From positions 1 through 31,162 of IMG/VR virus record IMGVR_UViG_3300036985_001466: 31,162 bases of DNA. One strand, written 5' to 3'. The stretch comes from a virus. The translations under genes and the position numbers were made by a program. The notes beneath the pieces were generated by a model. That model searched no databases. It was not told the origin of the DNA and saw only the letters and a program-made list of their open reading frames with translations. Shown one piece after another: positions 21,594 through 28,897 of the stretch; the stretch's first letter is position 1, and each line of letters begins with the position of its first letter.

Positions 21594-22508
21594 ATGGCAA
21601 TATCACGTGCACAGTTACTTAAAGAACTACTCCCGGGGCTGAATGCCTTGTTTGGTCTGGAGTACAAGCGTTACGGCGAAGAACACAAAGAGCTCTACGA
21701 AACTGAGACTTCTGAGCGTTCGTTTGAAGAAGAAACCAAACTATCAGGTTTCAGCGCCGCACCGGTAAAGAGTGAAGGTAATGCAATCGCCTACGACAAT
21801 GGGCAAGAAGCATGGACCGCTCGCTTTAACCACCAAACCATTGCTTTGGGCTTCTCTATCACTGAAGAAGCTGTTGAGGACAATCTGTATGATGCACTGT
21901 CTTCACGCTATACCAAGGCTTTGGCTCGTGCAATGAGCTACACCAAGCAAGTTAAGGCTGCAGACATTCTGAACTCCGGTTTCACTGGTTCAGGCAACCC
22001 TACCTACGGCGACGGTAAAGTTCTATTTGCTACAGACCACCCGCTGGTTAGTGGTGGCACAAACAGCAACACGCAATCAACCGCTGCTGATCTGAACGAA
22101 ACGACCCTTGAGGCCGCTGTAATTCAAATCGCTGCATGGAAAGATGAGCGTGGTCTGTTGATTGCTGCTAAACCTCGCAAGCTGGTCGTTCCACCTAACC
22201 TGCAATTCGTTGCAGAGCGTTTGTTGAAGACCGAACTGCGTGTTGGCACGACTGACAATGACATCAATGCATTGAAGAACATGGGCGTTATTCCTGAAGG
22301 TTACTGTGTAAACCACTTCTTGACCGACACCAATGGTTACTTCTTGCTGACTGACGTGCCTAACGGCTTGAAGCATTTCGTTCGTACACCTCTGGCTACT
22401 TCGATGGACGGAGACTTTGATACGGGCAATGTGCGTTACAAGAGCCGTGAGCGTTATTCATTTGGCGTTAGTGATGCCCTTGGTATCTGGGGTAGCCCCG
22501 GAGCATAA
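21594..22508 (+). CDS. major capsid protein
   Basis: 304 residues, the expected size, preceded by GGAG and followed by the strongest rightward terminator. HK97-fold features can be inferred: N-terminal helix (LLKELLPGLNALFGLEYKRY), an acidic E-loop region (ETETSERSFEEETKLSGF), the spine helix around 90-125 and the LFATDHPL motif (about 143-150) seen in Mu gpT-like capsid proteins. The C-terminal segment RERYSFGVSDALGIWGSPG is typical. Codons are more regular than in neighbours, as expected for a highly expressed gene. Confidence 0.88.
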   Translation: MAISRAQLLKELLPGLNALFGLEYKRYGEEHKELYETETSERSFEEETKLSGFSAAPVKSEGNAIAYDNGQEAWTARFNHQTIALGFSITEEAVEDNLYDALSSRYTKALARAMSYTKQVKAADILNSGFTGSGNPTYGDGKVLFATDHPLVSGGTNSNTQSTAADLNETTLEAAVIQIAAWKDERGLLIAAKPRKLVVPPNLQFVAERLLKTELRVGTTDNDINALKNMGVIPEGYCVNHFLTDTNGYFLLTDVPNGLKHFVRTPLATSMDGDFDTGNVRYKSRERYSFGVSDALGIWGSPGA

Positions 22509-22524
22509 TAGCTCTAGTGTCTGG

Positions 22525-22551
22525 AACCCCGCTTCGGCGGGGTTTCTTTTT
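22525..22551 (+). terminator. rho-independent terminator after the capsid gene
   Basis: AACCCCGC-TTCG-GCGGGGTT forms an 8-bp stem with a UUCG tetraloop followed by TTTCTTTTTG. It would stop or reduce transcription leaving the capsid gene. Confidence 0.95.
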
Positions 22552-22563
22552 GGGTGGTACAGG

Positions 22564-22592
22564 TTGCACACATATCTAAATAGGTGTATAAA
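22564..22592 (+). promoter_or_regulatory. P6, promoter restarting late transcription
   Basis: TTGCAC (22564-22569), a 17-base spacer and TATAAA (22587-22592), just behind the terminator. The spacer includes CTAAATAGGTG, like flanks of the palindromic elements. The leader before the next gene has a CGTCT/AGACG pairing at about 22608-22645. Confidence 0.72.
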
Positions 22593-22690
22593 GTGAGTAG
22601 CGTCTAGGATTCTTATACCCCATTCTGACTGACCTAGCAGACGTTATAGAGACAGTATGGGTAAAGTGCTATAACACAAGGAGATATATT

Positions 22691-23215
22691 ATGGCAAAGT
22701 CAACATTTCAAGGCCCCGTTAAATCACTGAGTGGGCTTATCAGCGCAGGTCCCGGTGGTGCTGTTACCCTTACTACTTCTACTCAGCTAACCGTAGATGA
22801 CCATGCAGGTCGAATCATTCGTGTTAACGGCGCAGCTATTACCCTTACACTTCCATTGATTAATGCTGTTGCAGCAAATTCGGCTGATGGTCCCGGGTTT
22901 GCTCCAGCTGGGCTGAATAACCAAGGTGCTACGTTTAGGTTCTTTATTCAGACAGCATCAACTGCTCTGATTATTACCACCTCAGGCACGACTGATAAGC
23001 TGTACGGTAGTGTGTTCACTGGTATTGATAATGCAGCTACAGGTAAATCATTCTTCCCAGCCGCAACCAATGCAGTTATTACGCTGAATGGTACGACTGC
23101 TGGTGGGTTGGTTGGCAGCTACATAGAACTTACAGTACTAAGCGCCCTTGCATATATGGTTAAGGGTACACTGAATGGTTCAGGTACATTAATAACTCCG
23201 TTCTCTGATTCGTAG
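22691..23215 (+). CDS. virion protein, 174 aa
   Basis: Beta-rich, Thr/Ala/Gly-rich protein with GGAG before the ATG. Stretches such as VTLTTSTQLTVDDHAGRIIR and AITLTLPLINAVAAN give the appearance of a small head or fibre protein. First gene of the P6 transcript. Exact role not assigned. Confidence 0.7.
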   Translation: MAKSTFQGPVKSLSGLISAGPGGAVTLTTSTQLTVDDHAGRIIRVNGAAITLTLPLINAVAANSADGPGFAPAGLNNQGATFRFFIQTASTALIITTSGTTDKLYGSVFTGIDNAATGKSFFPAATNAVITLNGTTAGGLVGSYIELTVLSALAYMVKGTLNGSGTLITPFSDS

Positions 23216-23229
23216 TATTGGGGGTAATT

Positions 23230-23727
23230 ATGACTATGCAAACTGACGTAAAATCAGGGCACCTAAATGTAAATGGGTTTTTTCTTAAAGATAGAACTCG
23301 GTTAAAAGGGTTAATGACGGTGTCTTCTGGGGCATCGACACTTACTCTTTGGGATACTACTACGGTCCCTGTTTCTGCTACTTATGAACGCGCTGGTACA
23401 TTAATCACAGTTACTAAGAGCAGTCATGGTTTGACTGATGGGCAGATACTAGGGCTAACCTTTGCTGTAGCTACAAACCAAGGCACTGCTGGTAACTATG
23501 TAATCTCTGTTCTAACGTCAAGTACATTTACAGTAGTGGACGTAAATACCGGCACGGTTGCTGCTAGTACAGCTTGTGTGTATGCCCAGCGTTTCCTAAT
23601 GGCAACGGATGGTAATGCAGCCAACAATGTACAAACAATATTGATTCCGGGTGAAGGAATACTTGCCTATAATGGTATATATGCAGCTATGACTAATACT
23701 GTTGATGTTACTGTTTTTTATGGCTAG
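23230..23727 (+). CDS. virion protein, 165 aa
   Basis: The ATG at 23230 is preferred over the TTG at 23218 because a G-run (TTGGGGG) lies five bases before it. The protein is beta-rich (SKGASTLTLW-like stretches and THGLTDGQILGL-like turns), without membrane segments. It resembles short tail or head fibre proteins in composition. Not assigned. Confidence 0.66.
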   Translation: MTMQTDVKSGHLNVNGFFLKDRTRLKGLMTVSSGASTLTLWDTTTVPVSATYERAGTLITVTKSSHGLTDGQILGLTFAVATNQGTAGNYVISVLTSSTFTVVDVNTGTVAASTACVYAQRFLMATDGNAANNVQTILIPGEGILAYNGIYAAMTNTVDVTVFYG

Positions 23728-23729
23728 TC

Positions 23730-24278
23730 ATGCCTAGCAAATCAAAAGCTCAAGCTAATCTGATGAGGGCAGCATCTCATGACCCAGCCTTTGCTAAGAA
23801 GGTTGGTGTTCCTGCTAGTGTAGCTGAAGATTTTACACAGGCAGATAAGGGCAAGAGGTTTAAGCGAGGGGGTAGGACCCAAGAGAGTACAGAAATGTCT
23901 TTTATGAGTCCAGAGCCTAAGAAGGGTGGGAAAATCCGTGCGGGGAATAGGACAGCAATCTCCGCACCTAATGCAGGGATTAAATTTAAGGATGGGGGAA
24001 ATGTGGCTAAAAAACTATTTGGCGGTAAGGAATCTTATAACGAGGAATTTGGCGAAGCTAAAGCAGTGGCTGATAAAAAAATTACTCCCAAGCAATTCGT
24101 AGCTGGAGAGAAGTCTGAGGGTAATAAAGAAGAGCCTTGGATGGGTAAAACAGCTAAGAAACTTGCTAGCGGTAAGATGCGCCCTGCCCAGTACGCTAAG
24201 AAAGAAGCTAAAGAACCTAAGTTTGCTCGTGGTGGTGGTGTTGAGCAACGCGGTAAAACTAAAGGGAAGATCGTATAA
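23730..24278 (+). CDS. basic virion-region protein with RGKT C-terminal motif, 182 aa
   Basis: Begins MPSKSKAQANLMRAASHDPA, a start common in phage proteins of this type. It is Lys/Gly-rich and probably disordered, with repeated basic-x-GG elements (FKRGGRT, PKKGGKIR, IKFKDGGNV) and the C-terminal motif ARGGGVEQRGKTKGKIV. It is coupled by TAATG to the next gene. High positive charge suggests DNA contact or packaging inside the head. There is no strong ribosome site. Confidence 0.72.
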   Translation: MPSKSKAQANLMRAASHDPAFAKKVGVPASVAEDFTQADKGKRFKRGGRTQESTEMSFMSPEPKKGGKIRAGNRTAISAPNAGIKFKDGGNVAKKLFGGKESYNEEFGEAKAVADKKITPKQFVAGEKSEGNKEEPWMGKTAKKLASGKMRPAQYAKKEAKEPKFARGGGVEQRGKTKGKIV

Positions 24279-24595
24279 TGGCAGTCATAATTGCGGTTAA
24301 ACCTAAAGTCCCAGCAGAGCAAGCTGCACGTACCGCAGCTAAGAATGATCCTACGCCTGACGATAAAGCTATGGAAGAAATGCGTAAGCAACTAGCAGAA
24401 AAAAAGCTTCAAGACCAGCTAAATAAAGGGTATGAAGGGGCTACTGGCGGTAATAGTACGGTTGTGCCTAACGACTTTAAAAAACTACCAATGGGAGAAA
24501 GTTCACCCCAGAAAAAGGCTAAAGGCGGTACAGTTAAGTACGCTCGTGGCGGTGGTGTTGAGCAACGTGGCAAGACTCGCGGGAGGTTTGTTTAA
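24278..24595 (+). CDS. basic small protein with RGKT C-terminal motif, 105 aa
   Basis: The N-terminal half is helical (DDKAMEEMRKQLAEKKLQDQ). The C-terminal region carries KAKGGTVKYARGGGVEQRGK and then TRGRFV, nearly the same ending as the previous protein. The DNA of the shared motif differs at several third positions, so protein-level conservation is indicated. Coupled by TAATG on both sides. Confidence 0.72.
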   Translation: MAVIIAVKPKVPAEQAARTAAKNDPTPDDKAMEEMRKQLAEKKLQDQLNKGYEGATGGNSTVVPNDFKKLPMGESSPQKKAKGGTVKYARGGGVEQRGKTRGRFV

Positions 24596-25038
24596 TGGCT
24601 AATGAAGACAAGGTGGAGTTAAACAAAGAACATCGATTTTATAAAAACCCGCTAAAGAAAGGGGAAACATACTCTAACCCCAACCATCCAAAATACAAAG
24701 CAGCGCAAAAAGCAGAAGAAGATCGTATAGGTTATAGCTTTCCATATGACGATGAAGGGAATCTAAAAAAGTTTCCTCCATATGAACAGCAGAAGATAGA
24801 GGAAAAAGCTATGATAGATACAGTGGAGAAAGGTAAGAATGTTGGGTATGAACCAATCCCCGGACGTAGAACCTATAGCCCATCAGCAGAAGCAGGTATG
24901 CGTAGAAAAGAGCTACCAACACCCGAATTTAAGAAAGGTGGTTCAGTTAAGGCTGCAGCTTCACGTATTAAATCTTCAGCCTCTAAACGGGCAGATGGTG
25001 CAGCTACACGTGGCAAGACAAGGGGTAAGATCTTATAA
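24595..25038 (+). CDS. basic small protein with RGKT C-terminal motif, 147 aa
   Basis: The N-terminal part is charged, with KKGETYSNPNHPKYKAAQKA at about 21-40. The C-terminal part has EFKKGGSVKAAASRIKSSAS and ends RGKTRGKIL. The third protein in a row with this ending, also coupled by TAATG. Likely disordered and DNA- or capsid-associated; function unknown. Confidence 0.7.
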   Translation: MANEDKVELNKEHRFYKNPLKKGETYSNPNHPKYKAAQKAEEDRIGYSFPYDDEGNLKKFPPYEQQKIEEKAMIDTVEKGKNVGYEPIPGRRTYSPSAEAGMRRKELPTPEFKKGGSVKAAASRIKSSASKRADGAATRGKTRGKIL

Positions 25039-25292
25039 TGGCTAAGACTCCTGCGTGGCAACGCAAGGAGGGGAAGGCTGAGAGTGGTGGGCTTAATGCC
25101 AAGGGTAGGGCCTCGTATAATAAGGCTAACCCAGATAAGCCCGGGCTAAAAGCCCCTCAGCCAGAAGGTGGTAGTCGTAAGAAGTCATTCTGTGCCAGAA
25201 TGTCGGGCATGAAGAAGAAGTTAACTTCAGCTAAGACAGCGAATGATCCTGATAGCCGCATAAATAAAAGCCTTCGGGCATGGAAATGTTAG
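25038..25292 (+). CDS. small basic protein, DUF6321-like, 84 aa
   Basis: TPAWQRKEGKAESGGLNAKG followed by RASYN, then RKKSFCARMSGMKKKL and NDPDSRINKSLRAWKC, is a pattern I know from a small family in aquatic phages (DUF6321). It is strongly basic with two cysteines. Its constant place near head-tail adaptor genes suggests a virion component. Function unknown. Confidence 0.72.
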   Translation: MAKTPAWQRKEGKAESGGLNAKGRASYNKANPDKPGLKAPQPEGGSRKKSFCARMSGMKKKLTSAKTANDPDSRINKSLRAWKC

Positions 25293-26000
25293 ATGACAAC
25301 AACTGCTACAACAGCCTTTAACCTAGACATCACAGACCTCATAGAAGAGGCTTATGAACGTGCTGGGTTAGAGGTACGCTCAGGTTATGATATGCGCACT
25401 GCTAGGAGATCTCTAAATCTTCTGACGATTGAGTGGGCTAATCGTGGTATTAACCTGTGGACAGTTGAGCAAGGATCTATACCATTACTCACGAATGTGG
25501 GCACATATGATTTACCTGTCGATACAATCGACTTAATTGAACATGTTATACGCACGGGTACAGGCACATCGCAGGTTGATATTAGCATCAGCCGTATAAG
25601 CGTTAGCAATTATGCAACACTGCCTAATAAGAACTCACAAGGTCGGCCTATCCAGTTATATATCAATAGGCAAAGCGGAGCAACCGCCCCAACAGGAGTA
25701 GTCTATCCCACGATAACTGTATACCCTTTACCATCTAATGACTCATATACGTTGCAGTACTGGCGTTTAAGACGCATCAAAGATGCAGGGAATGGTGTAG
25801 AGACTGTGGATGTCCCATTCAGATTCCTTCCTGCCTTAGTCGCAGGGCTAGCTTATTATGTGTCTGTGAAGCGTCCAGAATCCACTGATAGAGTGCAAAT
25901 GCTAAAGATGATGTACGACGAGTCATTCCAGATGGCTATTGATGAGGATAGAGAAAAGGCAAGCATCCGTGCAGTGCCACGACAGATGTTTATTGGGTAG
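25293..26000 (+). CDS. probable head-tail adaptor, P22 gp4-like
   Basis: 235 residues. Helical N-terminus (DITDLIEEAYERAGLEVRSG, then TARRSLNLLTIEWANRGINL), a beta middle with WTVEQGSIPLL, and a long helical C-terminal part (FLPALVAGLAYYVSVKRPES). This arrangement is that of phage adaptor proteins that close the portal and connect the tail. It follows the DUF6321-like gene after a single TAG, without a strong ribosome site. Confidence 0.75.
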   Translation: MTTTATTAFNLDITDLIEEAYERAGLEVRSGYDMRTARRSLNLLTIEWANRGINLWTVEQGSIPLLTNVGTYDLPVDTIDLIEHVIRTGTGTSQVDISISRISVSNYATLPNKNSQGRPIQLYINRQSGATAPTGVVYPTITVYPLPSNDSYTLQYWRLRRIKDAGNGVETVDVPFRFLPALVAGLAYYVSVKRPESTDRVQMLKMMYDESFQMAIDEDREKASIRAVPRQMFIG

Positions 26001-26003
26001 GAC

Positions 26004-26351
26004 ATGGCTAGTAAGTTCTCCTCAGGCAAAAATGCTATTGCCCAATGTGACAGGTGTGGGTTTAGGTTTAAGCTAACAAAGCTTAAAAGCATTGTAATTC
26101 GTACCAAGAGCATTAACATCTTGGTGTGTCCTGAGTGTTGGGAGCCAGATCAGCCGCAGAACTTACAGGGGATGTACCCTGTTAATGATCCACAAGCAGT
26201 ACGTAATCCTAGACCAGATACAATGACGTTTGATGGCAGTAGAGTGATACAATGGGGGTGGAATCCAGTAGGCTTGAGCGATCCTCATAACTACGAGCCC
26301 GATGCACTTAGAGCAGTAGGTGAAATAGGTCAGGTAACAGTTACTACATAG
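26004..26351 (+). CDS. zinc-ribbon virion-region protein, 115 aa
   Basis: Two CxxC pairs, C15-x2-C18 (CDRCGFRF) and C42-x2-C45 (CPECWE), form a probable zinc ribbon in the N-terminal half. The C-terminal half is polar and beta-like (TFDGSRVIQWGWNPVG). Short proteins with such ribbons lie between adaptor genes in related phages. Role unknown. Confidence 0.76.
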   Translation: MASKFSSGKNAIAQCDRCGFRFKLTKLKSIVIRTKSINILVCPECWEPDQPQNLQGMYPVNDPQAVRNPRPDTMTFDGSRVIQWGWNPVGLSDPHNYEPDALRAVGEIGQVTVTT

Positions 26352-26360
26352 GAGTTAATC

Positions 26361-26543
26361 ATGAGTATAGGCGGCGGAATTGAACGTAAAGGTAAGACTA
26401 AAGGCAAACAATTAGGTACTGATGGTCCTGCAGTTAGCACCAAAAGCCAGTTTAAAAGTGGTAACAGCGTAGGTAAGAAGAACGCTGACATGAAGGCAGT
26501 TGGTCGTGGGATGGCTAAAATCCGTGCTCAAAAAGGAGGCTAA
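26361..26543 (+). CDS. basic small protein with RGKT-like motif, 60 aa
   Basis: GGAG precedes the ATG. The motif GGGIERKGKTKGKQL lies at residues 4-18, thus at the N-terminus rather than the C-terminus. The rest is Lys/Gly-rich and ends KIRAQKGG. It belongs with the other motif-bearing proteins at 23.7-25.0 kb. Confidence 0.68.
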   Translation: MSIGGGIERKGKTKGKQLGTDGPAVSTKSQFKSGNSVGKKNADMKAVGRGMAKIRAQKGG

Positions 26544-26544
26544 C

Positions 26545-26700
26545 ATGGCAATATACAGACAACCTAAAGAAGCTCCAGCCGCGGCCCTTGATAAGAAAGA
26601 TGTTGGGTATCCTAACAACATCCCTAAGACCAATACCAAGACAATGCGTGGTGCTGGTGCAGCTATTAAGGGTAAGGGCTTTAGCAAGAACAGCCAATAA
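26545..26700 (+). CDS. hypothetical protein, 51 aa
   Basis: AGGAGG five bases before the ATG at 26545 decides the start; the frame is open further upstream. The protein is basic and Pro/Ala/Lys-rich, disordered in appearance (MAIYRQPKEAPAAALDKKDV), ending KGKGFSKNSQ. Unknown. Confidence 0.66.
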   Translation: MAIYRQPKEAPAAALDKKDVGYPNNIPKTNTKTMRGAGAAIKGKGFSKNSQ

Positions 26701-26708
26701 GGTAGGTT

Positions 26709-27347
26709 ATGAACTATACTGAACTGAATTCTTCCATACAATCGTTTTGTGAGAACTACGAGACTGACTTCGTAGCGGCTATTCCTACGTTTGTAAAACA
26801 AGCAGAGCAGTATATATACAACACCGTTCAGCTACCGGCTATTAGAAAGAATCAGACAGCTAATGTAACCTCGGGTAATCAATATTTAACACTACCTACT
26901 GATTACTTAGCTGCTTTTTCTTTATCAGTTGTTACACCTACTACATTAGCCCAGTCCTTTCTACTACAGAAAGATGTAAACTTCATCAGAGAGTCATACC
27001 CAGCTCCCGGGTCAACAGGCACCCCTAAGCATTATGCGCAGTTCGATGCTAATACGTATATAATGGGGCCAACTCCTGATGCCAGTTATGGTGTTGAACT
27101 GCACTACTATTACTATCCTGAGAGTATCGTAACAGCAGGTACATCATGGGTGGGGGATCATTTTGATTCGGTACTTCTGTATGGCTCGTTAGTTGAGGCA
27201 GCTATATTTATGAAAGCCGAGGCAGACATTCTTACGTTCTATAAAGCACATTTTGACACATCTATGAATTCACTGAAGGTACTAGGTGATGGTAAAGACA
27301 GACGCGATGCTTATCGCGCTGGACAAGTGAGGGTAGACGTAAGATGA
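26709..27347 (+). CDS. phage adaptor / head-tail connector protein
   Basis: 212 residues with the pattern of the phage adaptor family: MNYTELNSSIQSFCENYETD, then FVAAIPTFVKQAEQYIYNTV, a beta region with LTLPTDYLAAFSLSV, PKHYAQFDANTYIMGPTPDA and YGVELHYYYYPESI. The C-terminal helix is DHFDSVLLYGSLVEAAIFMK. It probably docks beneath the portal and forms part of the tail hub. It overlaps the next gene by ATGA. Confidence 0.78.
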   Translation: MNYTELNSSIQSFCENYETDFVAAIPTFVKQAEQYIYNTVQLPAIRKNQTANVTSGNQYLTLPTDYLAAFSLSVVTPTTLAQSFLLQKDVNFIRESYPAPGSTGTPKHYAQFDANTYIMGPTPDASYGVELHYYYYPESIVTAGTSWVGDHFDSVLLYGSLVEAAIFMKAEADILTFYKAHFDTSMNSLKVLGDGKDRRDAYRAGQVRVDVR

Positions 27348-27625
27348 GCGAGATAGGGATTTTGCTGGGCGGGAGTGTCATGGTACACACCACAAATAAT
27401 AGAGGGTTTACTCCAGAAGAAATAGCTGAGAGGGCCTTAGACACTATTATCAGTGTGGGTAGTCAGAGTCATCCAGCTATACGAGATCAAGCAGAGGCTT
27501 TTAGAAATCAGATAAGAGAGGTACTAATATTCTATATGAAAGAAACGGTAAAGTCCGATAGGACTACAGTAGCAGCAAAACTACGGGAGGCAGGGCACCC
27601 TGAATTAATTAAACTTTTAAGTTAA
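27344..27625 (+). CDS. conserved small phage protein, 93 aa
   Basis: MVHTTNNRGFTPEEIAERAL and HPAIRDQAEAFRNQIREVLI form a pattern I recognise from short proteins next to adaptor genes in aquatic phages. The frame starts with ATG at 27344; an ATG at residue 13 (GGGAG four bases upstream) is an alternative. It is a helical, soluble protein. Function unknown. Confidence 0.75.
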   Translation: MSEIGILLGGSVMVHTTNNRGFTPEEIAERALDTIISVGSQSHPAIRDQAEAFRNQIREVLIFYMKETVKSDRTTVAAKLREAGHPELIKLLS

Positions 27626-27637
27626 AGGAGCAGGATC

Positions 27638-28066
27638 ATGGCAATTACACAAGCAATGTGCACCAGTTTTAAAGGTGAGCTGCTGACAGCTACACATAAT
27701 TTCACAACAAGTACAGGGAATGTTTTTAAAATAGCATTATATACATCAGCCGCCACTCTGGGGGCAACTACAACAGCTTATGCTGCAACCAATGAAGTTG
27801 TTGGTGCTGCATATGTGGCTGGCGGTAATACACTTACTAATGTAACCCCAACCACTTCTGGGACTACGGGGCTCACAGACTTTGCGAATACTACATGGAC
27901 TACAGCAACTATTACGGCACGTGGGGCTCTGGTCTATAACAGCTCGGCTTCCAACAAAGCAGTAATTGTGTTAGATTTTGGTGGAGATAAAACTTCTACC
28001 GCTGGGGATTTTACAATTGTGTTTCCAGCTGCTGATGCTTCAAATGCTATTATTCGTATAGCTTAG
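27638..28066 (+). CDS. virion protein, 142 aa
   Basis: GGAG, 7-nt spacer, ATG. Thr/Ala-rich beta protein: MAITQAMCTSFKGELLTATH, FKIALYTSAATLGATTTAYA, AVIVLDFGGDKTSTAGDFTI. The pattern is known from phage structural proteins located before fibre genes; probably tail or fibre associated. Confidence 0.74.
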   Translation: MAITQAMCTSFKGELLTATHNFTTSTGNVFKIALYTSAATLGATTTAYAATNEVVGAAYVAGGNTLTNVTPTTSGTTGLTDFANTTWTTATITARGALVYNSSASNKAVIVLDFGGDKTSTAGDFTIVFPAADASNAIIRIA

Positions 28067-28075
28067 GAGGGTTAA

Positions 28076-28882
28076 ATGGCGTTCGGGTTTTCAACCTTCT
28101 CGGGTACGCCATTTGCAGATCTTGAATCAGTAAGTATAACTATAAATGTAGTTGGTGTTGCAGGTACAGGTGTAGTAGGAACAGTAGTTGTATATGAGAA
28201 TGAAGTTGTAAATGTAACTGGAGTTAGTGCCACTAGTGCAATAGGAACAGTTACTGTAGTAGCTAAAGCGGTTGTAAGTCCTACGGGAGTTGCAGGTACA
28301 GGTGTAGTAGGAACGGTTACTGTAACGGGTAAGGCGGTTGTAAGTCCTACTGGTGTTGCAGGTACAGGTGTAGTAGGAACAGTAAGTATAGCAGCTGGAG
28401 CGGTTGTAAGTCCTACTGGTGTTGCAGGTACAGCGTCTGGGTTTTTAACCTTCTCGGGTGCACCATTTGCAGATCTTGGATCGGTAAGTATAAATCTTAA
28501 CGGTACAGGTGTAGTAGGAACAGTAGTTGTATATGAGAATGAAGTTGTAAATGTAACTGGAGTTAGTGCCACTAGTGCAATAGGAACAGTTACTGTAGTA
28601 GCTAAAGCGGTTGTAAGTCCTACGGGAGTTGCAGGTACAGGTGTAGTAGGAACGGTTACTGTAACGGGTAAGGCGGTTGTAAGTCCTACTGGTGTTGCAG
28701 GTACAGGTGTAGTAGGAACAGTAAGTATAGCAGCTGGAGCGGTTGTAAGTCCTACTGGTGTTGCAGGTACTGGGTACATTGGATATGTGTTGATATGGGA
28801 GCAAATAGTACCTAACCAAACACCGAATTGGCAAATTGTAAACGATGGGAATACCGCTGTATGGGTTGAAGTAATAACGTAG
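28076..28882 (+). CDS. repeat-built virion/fibre-like protein, 268 aa
   Basis: AGGAGG precedes the ATG. After FGFSTFSGTPFADLESVSI the protein consists of about seven repeats of 22 residues (consensus VAGTGVVGTVTVTGKAVVSP plus TG) and ends with QIVPNQTPNWQIVNDGNTAV. Such beta-repeat proteins form elongated virion fibres or neck appendages. A 339-bp segment is tandemly duplicated inside, so the N-terminal TFSG-PFADL-SVSI block appears twice. Confidence 0.82.
   Translation: MAFGFSTFSGTPFADLESVSITINVVGVAGTGVVGTVVVYENEVVNVTGVSATSAIGTVTVVAKAVVSPTGVAGTGVVGTVTVTGKAVVSPTGVAGTGVVGTVSIAAGAVVSPTGVAGTASGFLTFSGAPFADLGSVSINLNGTGVVGTVVVYENEVVNVTGVSATSAIGTVTVVAKAVVSPTGVAGTGVVGTVTVTGKAVVSPTGVAGTGVVGTVSIAAGAVVSPTGVAGTGYIGYVLIWEQIVPNQTPNWQIVNDGNTAVWVEVIT
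28163..28770 (+). repeat. 269-bp exact direct repeat, 339-bp period
   Basis: 28163-28431 and 28502-28770 are identical by eye at every base, including silent positions. The 70 bases between them contain a diverged copy of the gene start. Within each copy, shorter related units of 66 bp occur. Confidence 0.93.
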
Positions 28883-28897
28883 TTAGAGGAGTAACTT

